The notes: generated by a model not told the origin, from the letters alone. Positions 7,958 through 14,966 are shown, counted from the first letter of the stretch. The stretch: DNA of 64,000 nt from Patescibacteria group bacterium (GCA_018814875.1 JAHIYH010000031.1:111510-175509); one strand, 5' to 3'. Numbers and translations: made by a program.

Positions 7958-8448
7958 AATACATTGATCTATCCATTTGCGAAAAGTTCATATTCCAGTA
8001 CATACAGGATAATATGGCGAGCAAAGAACCTGCACCGATGTATGGACGAGAGACAAGTGGAATAAAAAGATTGGAGGCAATATTTCATTTAATGCAACGA
8101 TCTGATTATAAGGGTCTTCTCGGCAAGGCGGCATACATGTTCTGTTCGGTAATTGACAGCCACCACTTCAGCAATGGCAACAAACGCTTAGCTGTTTCGT
8201 TACTTATATTTTTTCTTCTTGTTAATAATCGCAGTATTCATGCACCGAATATGGAGGTAATGCGTGGAGAGCTTAATAAAGCTTTCCCCAAACTCAAGTG
8301 GCAAGATGTGCAATCGTTCTCTTATCCGCATGAGTATTTCTTCTATCACCTTGCTCTGATAATTGCGGATCGTTCTCAGAAAGGAAAGATGACGTTTACG
8401 CAGGAACAAGAAGCGGTTAAGAATTTGCTGGAGGTAGTTGTGAGTTAG
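7954..8448 (+). CDS. doc: Doc-type Fic-domain toxin
   Basis: 164 residues with the Fic/Doc active-site loop HHFSNGNKR at 70-78 (catalytic His 70, the anion-binding NGNKR part as in Doc, HxFx[D/N]xNKR). Doc phosphorylates elongation factor Tu, while classical Fic enzymes AMPylate. The Lys at the GNK position and the short size favour the Doc branch. Helices around the motif (GLLGKAAYMFCSVID and LAVSLLIFFLL) match the Fic core. There is no internal inhibitory [S/T]xxxE[G/N] helix, consistent with inhibition by the separate antitoxin. The C-terminal 40 residues are longer than in P1 Doc. Overlaps the antitoxin gene by 4 nt. Confidence 0.85.
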   Translation: MKYIDLSICEKFIFQYIQDNMASKEPAPMYGRETSGIKRLEAIFHLMQRSDYKGLLGKAAYMFCSVIDSHHFSNGNKRLAVSLLIFFLLVNNRSIHAPNMEVMRGELNKAFPKLKWQDVQSFSYPHEYFFYHLALIIADRSQKGKMTFTQEQEAVKNLLEVVVS

Positions 8449-8556
8449 GGCTGGGGCTGGGGCTGGGGCTGGGATTCGGGTTCGGGTTCGGGCCAGGGTT
8501 TTTGTTGTGTTTTATTAAATACCTAGCCCTAGCCCTAAACCCTAGCCCTAAGCAGC
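8449..8556. repeat. word hairpin (GGGCTG / CAGCCC, TTCGGG)
   Basis: Four copies of GGGCTG and three of GTTCGGG on the left, AGCCCTAGCCCTAAACCC words on the right, and an AT-rich loop. It lies between the convergent doc and release-factor-like genes and may also end transcription. The same GGGCTAG vocabulary is found at 18463-18545 and 38265-38331. Confidence 0.8.
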
Positions 8557-8557
8557 C

Positions 8558-8956
8558 CTAAATGATCTTCTTCCTTATCTTCTTAATCTCACTTTTCTGG
8601 TGCTTTTCTTCTAGCATCTTCTCCTTTGATTTACGTGAGCGGCGCTGCTTTTGCTTGTGTATCTTAAAATTTGCTTGTGCACGCAGGGAGTCTTCTCTCC
8701 TTATATGTTCGTCGATCTTTTCAATAAGTAGTTCATATGCTTCTTCTCGATTCTGATGCAGGCCACGATGATGTTGGTAGCGCACTATTACACCCGTAGG
8801 ATTGTGGGTAAGTTCAACGCAATTCGATGACTTGTTTATTTTCTGTCCACCGTGCCCATGTCCACGCGTATGATGCTCCTCGATATCTTCTGGATTTATA
8901 GATAGTTCTGCTGCCAGTTTGAGATGTGCTTCGTGGAGATCGACAGGGAAGTTCAT
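8558..8956 (-). CDS. GGQ ribosome-rescue factor (RF-1 domain, ArfB/mtRF-R-like)
   Basis: 132 residues consisting of one class-I release-factor catalytic domain. GHGHGGQKINKSSNCVELTH carries the GGQ that triggers peptidyl-tRNA hydrolysis (residues about 36-38). It lacks the codon-recognition domain of RF1/RF2. The C-terminus (from about 95) is a highly basic helix ending KSEIKKIRKKII, as in ArfB/ICT1-type factors, where it probes the empty mRNA channel. It would free ribosomes stalled on broken mRNAs. Monocistronic, convergent with doc. Confidence 0.85.
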   Translation of the reverse strand: MNFPVDLHEAHLKLAAELSINPEDIEEHHTRGHGHGGQKINKSSNCVELTHNPTGVIVRYQHHRGLHQNREEAYELLIEKIDEHIRREDSLRAQANFKIHKQKQRRSRKSKEKMLEEKHQKSEIKKIRKKII

Positions 8957-8984
8957 ATGTTAATAGGCAATAGTTTATCATTAT

Positions 8985-9122
8985 CAGCCAACCTCCGCTC
9001 CTAGTTGGCTTGCCATCCGAAGCCGCAGCGATTTTGTAGGCTATGCTACAACCTAAATCTAGGAGACTATGGTTGGCATCCTTCGCTGCGCGAAGGATGG
9101 CGGAGCATATAGGTCTCCTACC
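8985..9122. repeat. REP-like structured element
   Basis: Several nested stems: GCCAAC/GTTGGC, TGTAG/CTACA, TAGGAGAC/GTCTCCTA enclosing CATCCTTCGC-TGC-GCGAAGGATG. The GAAGC-GCTTC/GGCTTGCC vocabulary matches the element at 14312-14354. It is not an FMN riboswitch by sequence. It may be a REP-type repeat or a small structured RNA in the leader region of the ribA-like operon. Confidence 0.55.
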
Positions 9123-9166
9123 CTTTGGGGTATGAGAATTGGACAGTACTTTGGAGAGGGTAAAAT

Positions 9167-9227
9167 GAGACAAATGAGACACTATAAAAAAGGGATAAAC
9201 GGAACAAATGGAACACTATAAAAAAGG
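9167..9227. repeat. two 27-bp direct repeats upstream of the ribA-like operon
   Basis: 9167-9193 and 9201-9227 share CAAATG, CACTATAAAAAAGG and differ only in GAGA versus GGAA positions, with a 34-nt period (about three helical turns). They sit 35-95 nt before the putative -35 at 9262. They could be tandem regulator sites or another word repeat. Confidence 0.6.
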
Positions 9228-9261
9228 TGTGCCATTTGCGCATAATTCATAATGTTGTGTT

Positions 9262-9290
9262 TTGACAAATATGCTGTTCAGGTTCATTCT
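9262..9290 (+). promoter_or_regulatory. putative promoter of the ribA-like cassette
   Basis: A perfect TTGACA (9262-9267), 17-nt spacer, weak CATTCT (9285-9290). ATG 9300 is 9 nt beyond, in line with the leaderless spacing of other genes here. Confidence 0.5.
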
Positions 9291-9299
9291 GTACTTGTT

Positions 9300-10682
9300 A
9301 TGAGTGATCTCCAGTTGCAAAAAGTTGTCGATGTCGAAATGCCTACATCATTGGGTGTATATCAACTGCATCTCTTTGAAGAGAGGTTGGAAAGCGGAGA
9401 TGTAAAAGATCATCTAGCACTGGTCATGGGAGACACTCGGGACAAGGTTGGTGTGCTTACCAGAGTTCATTCTGAGTGTTGCACTGGCGATATATTCGGC
9501 TGCCAGCGCTGTGACTGCCAAGATCAATTACATGAGTCGATGCGTATGATTCGGAAGGAAAGCGAAGGTATTTTGCTCTATCTACGTCAAGAAGGCAGGG
9601 GGATCGGTCTAGCAAACAAGCTGCATGCATATCGTTTGCAGGACGAAGGACTGGATACAGCGGAGGCAAATGTGGAGCTTGGCTTCGAACCGGATTTACG
9701 GAGTTATGAGATTGCCGTGCAAATGCTGAAGGAATTGGAAGTAAGAAGCGTTCGTCTCCTCACGAACAACATGAACAAGGTCGAAGGACTTGCAAATGCG
9801 GGAGTAGCGGTTGATGAGAGGATTCCACTCATCATCCACTCTGCGATTCGAGACAGAACATCCCTCTTCCGAACCAAGCAACAAAAGCTCGGTCATGTTT
9901 TTGATGATCTAGACAATAAAGGGGTTCTCGATATCGGTCCCACCCATGAGAAATTGCCGTTGTCCTATCCCGATCTCTTTGCTGCCGATGTATCACTTCC
10001 TCAAGAAACACTGGATTTGTGCGAGAAAATAAAGCAATCCTGCACGGAGAAGTTTGGTAACAATATACAATCTGTCCTCTTCCAAGGCTCAAACATGAGA
10101 GGAGATGGTTCTCTCCATGAGAGCGATTTTGATTACATTCTCATCTTCGAAGAAGAAACGGACGAAATGCTGGAAGGCATTTCCGAATTGAAAGTTCAGT
10201 ATCCTAAATGCAATTTTCTCTTTCTTACGGGAGACGAGTACCACGCATACCCCGAGCCGTCTCGATTGCAGTTCTTCATTTCACGGAAAGTAATGGGAGA
10301 GTTCGATCTCGGTCTTCCGCCCGGACGCTCGGCACTGCACCAGACAGCTCTTTCGTATGCCGTACAGATCAACAACACCATTCGCCCTCTTCTTTTTGAG
10401 TTTTTGGATCCCTCTGCAAATCAAGATCAGCTTCTTGCGAGAGCGCATGTCTGTCTGAAACGGGTCGACGATTGCTTTCTACGAGTGCTGTCCCTGCTTA
10501 ATACAGGCAAGTATCCATTGAACAGATCGCAGCTTCTCATGCATACGACGGATGATGCGATCGCCGAAGTTCTGGATATACTCAATCGTTGGTATGGTGG
10601 AACTGTCACGGCAAGAGAGGTCTGTGAAGCATTGAAAACTTCTGAAAAGATCCTGCATAACTTCCTTACCCATTCTTCGTAA
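9300..10682 (+). CDS. GTP cyclohydrolase II fused to a nucleotidyltransferase domain
   Basis: 460 residues, two parts. Residues 1-205 are a complete GTP cyclohydrolase II: HSEC (Cys 60) and RCDC (Cys 71, Cys 73) are the zinc ligands, LLYLRQEGRGIGL and AYRLQDEGLDT follow with the conserved Tyr 111, and RLLTNNMNKVEGL binds substrate. Such enzymes turn GTP into a diaminopyrimidine, formate and pyrophosphate. Residues about 235-380 have the polymerase-beta-type nucleotidyltransferase motif GSNMRGDGSLHESDFD (Gly 263, Ser 264, Asp 276, Asp 278). The remaining helical part resembles the HEPN-like bundles paired with such domains. There is no RibB domain as in normal fusions. ATG 9300 fits the family start; an upstream ATG at 9252 adds 16 unrelated residues. 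First gene of a tight three-gene operon. Confidence 0.88.
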   Translation: MSDLQLQKVVDVEMPTSLGVYQLHLFEERLESGDVKDHLALVMGDTRDKVGVLTRVHSECCTGDIFGCQRCDCQDQLHESMRMIRKESEGILLYLRQEGRGIGLANKLHAYRLQDEGLDTAEANVELGFEPDLRSYEIAVQMLKELEVRSVRLLTNNMNKVEGLANAGVAVDERIPLIIHSAIRDRTSLFRTKQQKLGHVFDDLDNKGVLDIGPTHEKLPLSYPDLFAADVSLPQETLDLCEKIKQSCTEKFGNNIQSVLFQGSNMRGDGSLHESDFDYILIFEEETDEMLEGISELKVQYPKCNFLFLTGDEYHAYPEPSRLQFFISRKVMGEFDLGLPPGRSALHQTALSYAVQINNTIRPLLFEFLDPSANQDQLLARAHVCLKRVDDCFLRVLSLLNTGKYPLNRSQLLMHTTDDAIAEVLDILNRWYGGTVTAREVCEALKTSEKILHNFLTHSS

Positions 10683-10686
10683 AACC

Positions 10687-11211
10687 GTGGAAAATACCTT
10701 TATCTGCCTTTTACCGTGCGACGACGATGCAGCCGCATTGCATGAAGCTTTCGATGCACTATTTGAACTTCATGCATTTCCGTACATCAAATTGCCTTTG
10801 CATGTCACTCTGTACTTTTTCCCTGCACTCACAGCGGAGAAGAATCCGGAGGCGTCAGCTTGGGTGAGGCAGGCTGGAGAAACGAGCAAGGGGCCTATCG
10901 TTGCTGATATCGAAAAAGTCTCTTCCTTCCAGAGAGATGGCCATGATTTCGTGTACTACATCCCCGTCTTCTCGAAACAAATCATCAATTTGCATGATGA
11001 TCTCTTCGCGCGATTCAAGCGCATCCATACCGACCCCTTTGATTTCGTGCCACATCTTTCTCTCTTCTATCCAGCTAGAAATCTTCAGGATGAAGAAAAG
11101 AAGAAGGCGCAAAAGCTTTATGCGAAATTTCAAAGCATAACATTTGATCGCATAGCTTTCGCTGCCGAAAAAGGGAAGGGTACACACTTTATTGACGTTC
11201 AACCCCTATGA
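10687..11211 (+). CDS. 2H-family phosphoesterase (LigT / 2'-5' RNA ligase-like)
   Basis: 174 residues with two H-x-[ST]-x motifs, HVTL (His 39) and HLSL (His 123), the two catalytic histidines of the 2H phosphoesterase fold. Members open 2',3'-cyclic phosphates or ligate or cut 2'-5' linkages, and some act on ADP-ribose 1'',2''-cyclic phosphate. GTG is used as start, 4 nt after the stop of the upstream gene. The last four bases overlap the next start (ATGA), so the three proteins are probably made together. The substrate may be a nucleotide produced by the neighbouring cyclohydrolase-nucleotidyltransferase, which is inference. Confidence 0.8.
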   Translation: MENTFICLLPCDDDAAALHEAFDALFELHAFPYIKLPLHVTLYFFPALTAEKNPEASAWVRQAGETSKGPIVADIEKVSSFQRDGHDFVYYIPVFSKQIINLHDDLFARFKRIHTDPFDFVPHLSLFYPARNLQDEEKKKAQKLYAKFQSITFDRIAFAAEKGKGTHFIDVQPL

Positions 11212-11858
11212 AAGCTAAGAATAAATCCGTCTTCTTCGACTTCGATGGAGTGATCTACGACAGCGAGCAGATCAACTACGAGGCAAACCAGATTGCCTTT
11301 AATGACACGGGCCTGACTTTCACGCCGGAGGAATACAAAGAACTCTGGATTGTTGAAGGACTCGATTTGCCTGAAATAGTTCGAAGGTACGGACTGGACG
11401 CTGATCCGGAAGAGATACGTAGAATCAAGAATCTCCGGTGCAAAGAATTGTTTTTGCAATCAGCTGCGGTGATCTCCGATGATGTGAGAGATACGGTGGC
11501 ATCACTGATCGGAAGGAAATGGAAAACGGCAATCGGTTCCTCAAACACCGAGGATAACATAGCCACCCTTCTTGATCGATCCGATATGCGTCACATGTTC
11601 GATGCTATTGTAGGATTGGAATCCATTCCCAACGTAAAACCGGAACCGGATGTGTTTCTGGAATGCCTGAAACGAACGAGGACACGAGCAAAGAATGCAG
11701 TCGTCGTCGAAGATGCTCCGAAGGGAATCATGGCTGCGAGGAAAGCGAAGATCGGTACAGTAATAGCGATACCGAATGCATGGACGGAAGACTGTGATTT
11801 TTCTGAGGCAGACATTGTTTTGGAGTCTATTGAAGACTTACCGGATGCCATCAATTAA
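11208..11858 (+). CDS. HAD-family phosphatase / phosphomutase (beta-PGM-like)
   Basis: 216 residues. Motif I is FFDFDGVIYD (nucleophile Asp 11, Asp 13), motif II AIGSSNTE, motif III KPEPDVFLE, and motif IV VVEDAPKGI, with a four-helix cap between I and II: the subclass I layout of beta-phosphoglucomutase and related phosphatases. In riboflavin synthesis HAD enzymes of this type dephosphorylate the ribitylamino-pyrimidine, so its place behind a GTP cyclohydrolase II is suggestive. No other riboflavin gene is visible. Overlaps the 2H gene by 4 nt. Confidence 0.85.
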   Translation: MKAKNKSVFFDFDGVIYDSEQINYEANQIAFNDTGLTFTPEEYKELWIVEGLDLPEIVRRYGLDADPEEIRRIKNLRCKELFLQSAAVISDDVRDTVASLIGRKWKTAIGSSNTEDNIATLLDRSDMRHMFDAIVGLESIPNVKPEPDVFLECLKRTRTRAKNAVVVEDAPKGIMAARKAKIGTVIAIPNAWTEDCDFSEADIVLESIEDLPDAIN

Positions 11859-11893
11859 ACCAGTCATTTTATGTACACAGAATCTGTTTCCGA

Positions 11894-11899
11894 TATAAT
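11894..11899 (+). promoter_or_regulatory. -10 box (TATAAT) of the coiled-coil gene
   Basis: Perfect TATAAT, 7 nt before GTG 11907. It supports a leaderless GTG start rather than the longer frame from ATG 11871, which would place the promoter inside the coding region. Confidence 0.6.
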
Positions 11900-11906
11900 A
11901 AGTCCC

Positions 11907-12275
11907 GTGTCAGTAGCAATCCTCGAGCAAGATACAGGCAAAAGTGAAACAGAATCGCTCCGCATCGAGGAAGAGGCATGTCGTAAAAAAATCGTCGCAC
12001 TGCGTAGGGGGATACGCACACTGTTTCAAGAAAAAGGAACGCTAATGAGTGAAGGGGTGTCTAATGCTGATTTGGTGAATGCAGTTGCACAGCTAAAAGG
12101 CAAACCACAGAGCCAACGGAATGAGCACCTAGACACAAGCTGGAGCAAGGAATACCAGTCTCTTGTGCAACAAGTGAATATGCTCTTAGGTAGCGCATTC
12201 ACAGCAGATTCTGATCCTGAAGGGATTCTGCAAGAGATCCGTTCCACAAACACTGAAGCAAAATCAGATTCGTAA
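11907..12275 (+). CDS. hypothetical coiled-coil protein
   Basis: 122 residues from GTG 11907, unrecognised. ESLRIEEEACRKKIVALRRGIRTLFQEKGTLMSEG forms a charged amphipathic helix, and a second helical stretch follows around SLVQQVNMLLGSAF. No signal peptide, no cysteines of note, acidic C-terminus. An in-frame ATG lies 36 nt upstream (11871), but the TATAAT position favours GTG. Stands alone between the HAD gene and recombinase remnants. Confidence 0.55.
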   Translation: MSVAILEQDTGKSETESLRIEEEACRKKIVALRRGIRTLFQEKGTLMSEGVSNADLVNAVAQLKGKPQSQRNEHLDTSWSKEYQSLVQQVNMLLGSAFTADSDPEGILQEIRSTNTEAKSDS

Positions 12276-12384
12276 GCACATTTCATTTTTGAGCACTTCT
12301 AAGTAGGCCACCGAGTTCTTTCGAAGGTTTTTCATTGAATTTTCGTAAAATCCGCCTAGCCTTTGTGATCTTGTTGCGTCATCC

Positions 12385-12565
12385 ATGAGGTATATGGAAA
12401 AGATTACCTACTGCCTCTATGCCCGTAAGTCATCGGAATCAGATGAACGCCAAGCCCTTTCCATTGGCTCGCAGATTGCAGAGATGCAGAAGATTGCAGA
12501 TAAACAGAGTCTTAAAGTTGTAGAGACGATTCAGGAGAGTAAATCTGCGAAAGATTCTTCCTCTG
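12385..12565 (+). pseudogene. serine recombinase, N-terminal remnant
   Basis: MEKITYCLYARKSSESDERQALSIGSQIAEM is the start of a large serine recombinase (resolvase fold, catalytic Ser in the RKSSES segment). KVVETIQESKSAKD, which normally leads into the helix with conserved Arg residues, follows. After about residue 58 the similarity stops and the frame runs on for 60 unrelated residues to 12747. The catalytic arginines, recombinase domain and zinc ribbon are missing. It is a broken mobile-element gene, perhaps interrupted by the antisense gene 12512-12784. Confidence 0.75.
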
Positions 12566-12784
12566 GTCATCGATTTCGAGGATTGAGAAAATATTTGAGT
12601 AGGCGATCGCTTCTTGTTTCTCAGCAGCTCTCAGTTGTCCGCGTACTCTTGCAAAGAATGCGTGTCCAAATACTTCAGCAAGAACAGTACCTTGTTGTAT
12701 TTCGTTCTCTATGCGATCCAGTTTCTCTGGTGGGAGTGGACCCATGAGCATCTTGTCTATTTCTGAAAGGTACGGCTTTGGCAT
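12512..12784 (-). CDS. hypothetical protein, antisense to recombinase remnant
   Basis: 90 residues, unrecognised: MPKPYLSEIDKMLMGPLPPE, then helical segments KLDRIENEIQQGTVLAEVFG and FFARVRGQLRAAEKQEAIAY. A perfect TATAAT (12793-12798 on this strand) lies 8 nt before the ATG, which supports a real leaderless gene. Its 3' 50 nt run antisense through recombinase coding sequence, so the original C-terminus may have been lost and the last 20 residues may be read-through. Confidence in the N-terminal part is higher than in the end. Confidence 0.5.
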   Translation of the reverse strand: MPKPYLSEIDKMLMGPLPPEKLDRIENEIQQGTVLAEVFGHAFFARVRGQLRAAEKQEAIAYSNIFSILEIDDQRKNLSQIYSPESSLQL

Positions 12785-12811
12785 GGAGCGTAATTATATA
12801 CGTTTTCCTTC

Positions 12812-12955
12812 TCAAATTGCAGGCTTGAGCTGTTTAGGTCTACTTTTTTTGTTGTTTGTGACTGGCAACCACAATCCGTTGTGGTTTGGGAGTACGATTT
12901 CTTCAATGAGATCACTCGTTTTGTCCTTGGCAACGGTACTGCAAAAACTGTATGA
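12812..12955 (+). pseudogene. C-terminal gene fragment ending at TGA
   Basis: In this frame the sequence reads SNCRLELFRSTFFVVCDW, QPQSVVVWEYDFFNEITRF and VLGNGTAKTV before a TGA. The composition (alternating strand-like hydrophobics, WEYDFFNE) looks protein-like, and there is no start codon with a signal. It is probably the tail of the interrupted recombinase or of another gene deleted here. I cannot assign a family. Confidence 0.35.
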
Positions 12956-12977
12956 CTGCCTTCATCGTTCATCACAT

Positions 12978-13901
12978 ATGAAATTGCGTATTGTCATCAT
13001 TGGTAGTACTGCCATCCTCGCATTAGCAGGATGCTCAACGCAGCCTTCGGCACAACAGGACAGTATCAGCGGTGACACGCCCATTGCAACTCTTGAAAGA
13101 GAAGCTGCAGAGGGGAATGTAAGGGCACAAGCTATTCTTGCCAGTAAGTATGTCAATGGCGAAGGAGTGTTGGAAAATTCTAGCAAGGCTGCCCAGCTGT
13201 ACAGAACGGCGGCAGAACAAGGTGACGGAGGATCACAGTTCATGCTCGGTCTTATGTATTCAATTGGAGAAGGTGTACCACAGGATGATGCCGAAGCAAT
13301 TCGCTGGTACGAGAAGGCGTCTGAACAGGGGGTTGCGGGTGCGACGTATCAGTTGGGACGCAGATACTTTCTAGGTGAATATGGTATTACAATTGATCGA
13401 GAAAAGGGTATGACCATGATCCGCAAAGCCGCAGAGAGTGACGAGCAAGAGGCTCAGATATTCATGGGTTATATGTATGACAAAGGCAACGGAGTGCCAC
13501 AGGATGGTCTACAGGCAATTGACTGGTATACGAAAGCCGCAAATCAAGGGAATGCGGAAGCACAGTTTCGAATCGGTCACATGTACTTTACCGGTGAGTC
13601 TGTGACGCAGGATTATCCCAAAGCGCTAGAATGGTACGAAAAAGCCGCACATCATGGCGTTGTTGGGGCGCAACATGGATTAGCTTTGATGTACTACGGC
13701 GGGGATATGGGGGTTCCGAGCGATTACATTCAGTCGTACATGTGGGCTAATCTCGCAGCAGCCCAAGGGGAGGAAGACTCCAAAGCGCTCTTGAATCTCC
13801 TAGCGAGGAAAAATGACGCAAGATCAGATTGCCGAAGCGCAACACCTTTCCAGCGAATTCTTCTCCAAGCAGCAAGAATGAAAAGTCCGTACTTCCTGTA
13901 A
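12978..13901 (+). CDS. Sel1-repeat lipoprotein with a 3' frameshift
   Basis: MKLRIVIIGSTAILALAGCST is a lipoprotein signal with lipobox LALAGC. It is followed by about seven Sel1-type TPR repeats of 36 residues (A..LG.MY..GEGVPQD...A..WY.KAAEQG). Sel1 proteins are extracytoplasmic scaffolds. At 13808-13812 an AAAAA run breaks the ending. The called frame gives KNDARSDCRSATPFQ, whereas the other frame gives MTQDQIAEAQHLSSEFFSKQ and TGA at 13879-13881, the usual 'QI..A..L' end of these proteins. One A has probably been gained or lost, by mutation or sequencing error. ATG 12978 is the lipoprotein start; the frame is open further upstream without meaning. Confidence 0.82.
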   Translation: MKLRIVIIGSTAILALAGCSTQPSAQQDSISGDTPIATLEREAAEGNVRAQAILASKYVNGEGVLENSSKAAQLYRTAAEQGDGGSQFMLGLMYSIGEGVPQDDAEAIRWYEKASEQGVAGATYQLGRRYFLGEYGITIDREKGMTMIRKAAESDEQEAQIFMGYMYDKGNGVPQDGLQAIDWYTKAANQGNAEAQFRIGHMYFTGESVTQDYPKALEWYEKAAHHGVVGAQHGLALMYYGGDMGVPSDYIQSYMWANLAAAQGEEDSKALLNLLARKNDARSDCRSATPFQRILLQAARMKSPYFL

Positions 13902-14172
13902 AAGCAAGAAGTTTAGAATAGATAGTGGCATCGGTAATGAGTAGTGATACGCTTCTTTTTATTACTGTCCAGAAATATTTCGTTTCTTCAGGATTTTGGC
14001 TATGGCAACAGGTACAAACATCTTCAAACTGCCCTTAGTGCCCTGCAAACATAGGTAAGCAGGATTAGTACCCTTTGATGAAAATAAAAGGCTATTACAA
14101 TGTTCTAGGGAGTTTTTATCCGAAGTCCACTCTCCATAGTGAAGCTTTTCAGGGTGCCATTAGTGCAATGTT
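13902..14172. other. gene-free stretch before tRNA-Ser
   Basis: No gene or clear repeat seen. Contains only weak AT-rich sequence. An open frame on the plus strand (14075-14392) runs straight through the antisense tRNA and is not believed. Confidence 0.4.
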
Positions 14173-14262
14173 TGGCGGAGGGAGAGGGATTCGAACCCTC
14201 GAGACCCGTAGGGGTCTACACGATTTCGAGTCGTGCGCTTTCGACCACTCAGCCATCCCTCC
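14173..14262 (-). tRNA. tRNA-Ser (anticodon CGA)
   Basis: On the minus strand a 7-bp acceptor stem GGAGGGA/TCCCTCC, D arm GGCTGAGTGG, anticodon stem-loop CACGA-CTCGAAA-TCGTG with anticodon CGA, long class-II variable arm (GACCCC TAC GGGTC), T arm GAGGGTTCGAATCCCTC, discriminator G and an encoded CCA at 14175-14173. Reads UCG serine codons. All arms pair without mismatch. Confidence 0.96.
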
Positions 14263-14613
14263 AGTCTATGCACAGCATAGGCTGCTGACCGTATCGCCGA
14301 AAGAGTGGAGGTTGGCTATTGCCCGAAGCTGCTGCGCTTCGGCCGGCAAGCCAATTCCTATGCTATATGCTTTTGAGTTGCTTTTCGACTGAAGTTTGTT
14401 GGAAGGGGGTCTTCATAGAGTCCTATAGCCCAAAATCAAAATTTGTTTGTAAATATGCTCAGAAATGCAGAATTTCGCTTTTGCCACACATTGCTCAGTG
14501 CCTGTCAATTGAAATTTAGGGCTTATTAGGGGCATAGAGTTAAAAATTTGCTTGCAGAGTGGGGTCACTAATGCTTAGAATCCGTTTAGCTTATTTATTT
14601 CCCCCCTTATCTT
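14263..14613. other. intergenic stretch between tRNA-Ser and the histone-fold gene
   Basis: Holds the REP-like hairpin 14312-14354. Otherwise AT-rich with no gene I can support. The promoter of the downstream gene should be here, but no strong -35/-10 pair is visible (TTGCTT at about 14549 is a candidate). Confidence 0.4.
14312..14354. repeat. REP-like nested hairpin
   Basis: TTGGC (14312) pairs with GCCAA (14350), TTGCC with GGCAA, and CCGAAGC with GCTTCGG, leaving a TGCTGC loop. The parts GCTTCGGCCGGCAAG and the flanking GGAGGTTGGC resemble pieces at 8985-9010, 33470, 34845 and 63000. Confidence 0.6.
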
Positions 14614-14784
14614 ATGAGTTACGTAGTAGCTTCCAAAATTAAGGATCTTGTAAAAGCCAAGGGCATGATGTCCTCCGGTGACCTCGCAGACGCAGCAAGC
14701 AAGTTGCTCGAAGAGGCAGTTGCCAAAGCAAGCGCACGCGCAAAGGCAAATGGCCGCAAGACAGTTCGTCCAGAGGATCTTTAG
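14614..14784 (+). CDS. bacterial histone-fold protein (singlet)
   Basis: A 56-residue protein: MSYVVASKIKDLVKAKGMMS, a long middle helix SGDLADAASKLLEEAVAKAS, ARAKANGRKTVRPEDL. The helix-loop-long helix-loop-helix arrangement with N-terminal 'SKIKDLVK', a central amphipathic helix full of Ala/Glu and Lys, and the closing RKTVRPEDL is that of histone-fold singlets (archaeal 'RKTVKAEDI', bacterial HBb-type). It has no tail. It would bind DNA as a dimer in the nucleoid. It ends in a strong terminator (14835-14857), so it is a free-standing, probably well expressed gene. The family call rests on sequence pattern only. Confidence 0.85.
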   Translation: MSYVVASKIKDLVKAKGMMSSGDLADAASKLLEEAVAKASARAKANGRKTVRPEDL

Positions 14785-14834
14785 TTTCTCGCGAGTTAGA
14801 ATACTCGCGTTCATCTAATGAGAATTTCAGAAGG

Positions 14835-14857
14835 GGTGCCCAAGAGGCACCTTTTTT
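14835..14857 (+). terminator. rho-independent terminator after the histone gene
   Basis: GGTGCC (14835-14840), loop CAAGA, GGCACC (14846-14851), then six T (14852-14857). Two extra G before the stem. The only textbook intrinsic terminator in the window. Confidence 0.88.
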
Positions 14858-14896
14858 GATTGTCCAGACTGTGATCCTGTCTAACGGAACATTGAG

Positions 14897-14966
14897 TAAA
14901 ATCCCAAAAATCAAAAATCAAAACTCAAGTTCCAATTGGGATTTGTTTTTTGGGATTTGTGATTTA
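14897..14966. repeat. word hairpin (AAAATCCC / GGGATTT)
   Basis: AAAATCCCAAAAATCAAAAATC on the left and TTGGGATTTGTTTTTTGGGA on the right, across a loop with CTCAAGTTCCAATT. Lies at the 3' end of prfB. Confidence 0.7.

Noticed and set aside
8985..9299. FMN riboswitch before the GTP cyclohydrolase gene
   Set aside because: The conserved FMN-box sequence elements are not present; the stems fit a REP-like repeat better.
14075..14392. 105-codon open frame on the plus strand
   Set aside because: It runs through the antisense tRNA-Ser and has no protein-like features.
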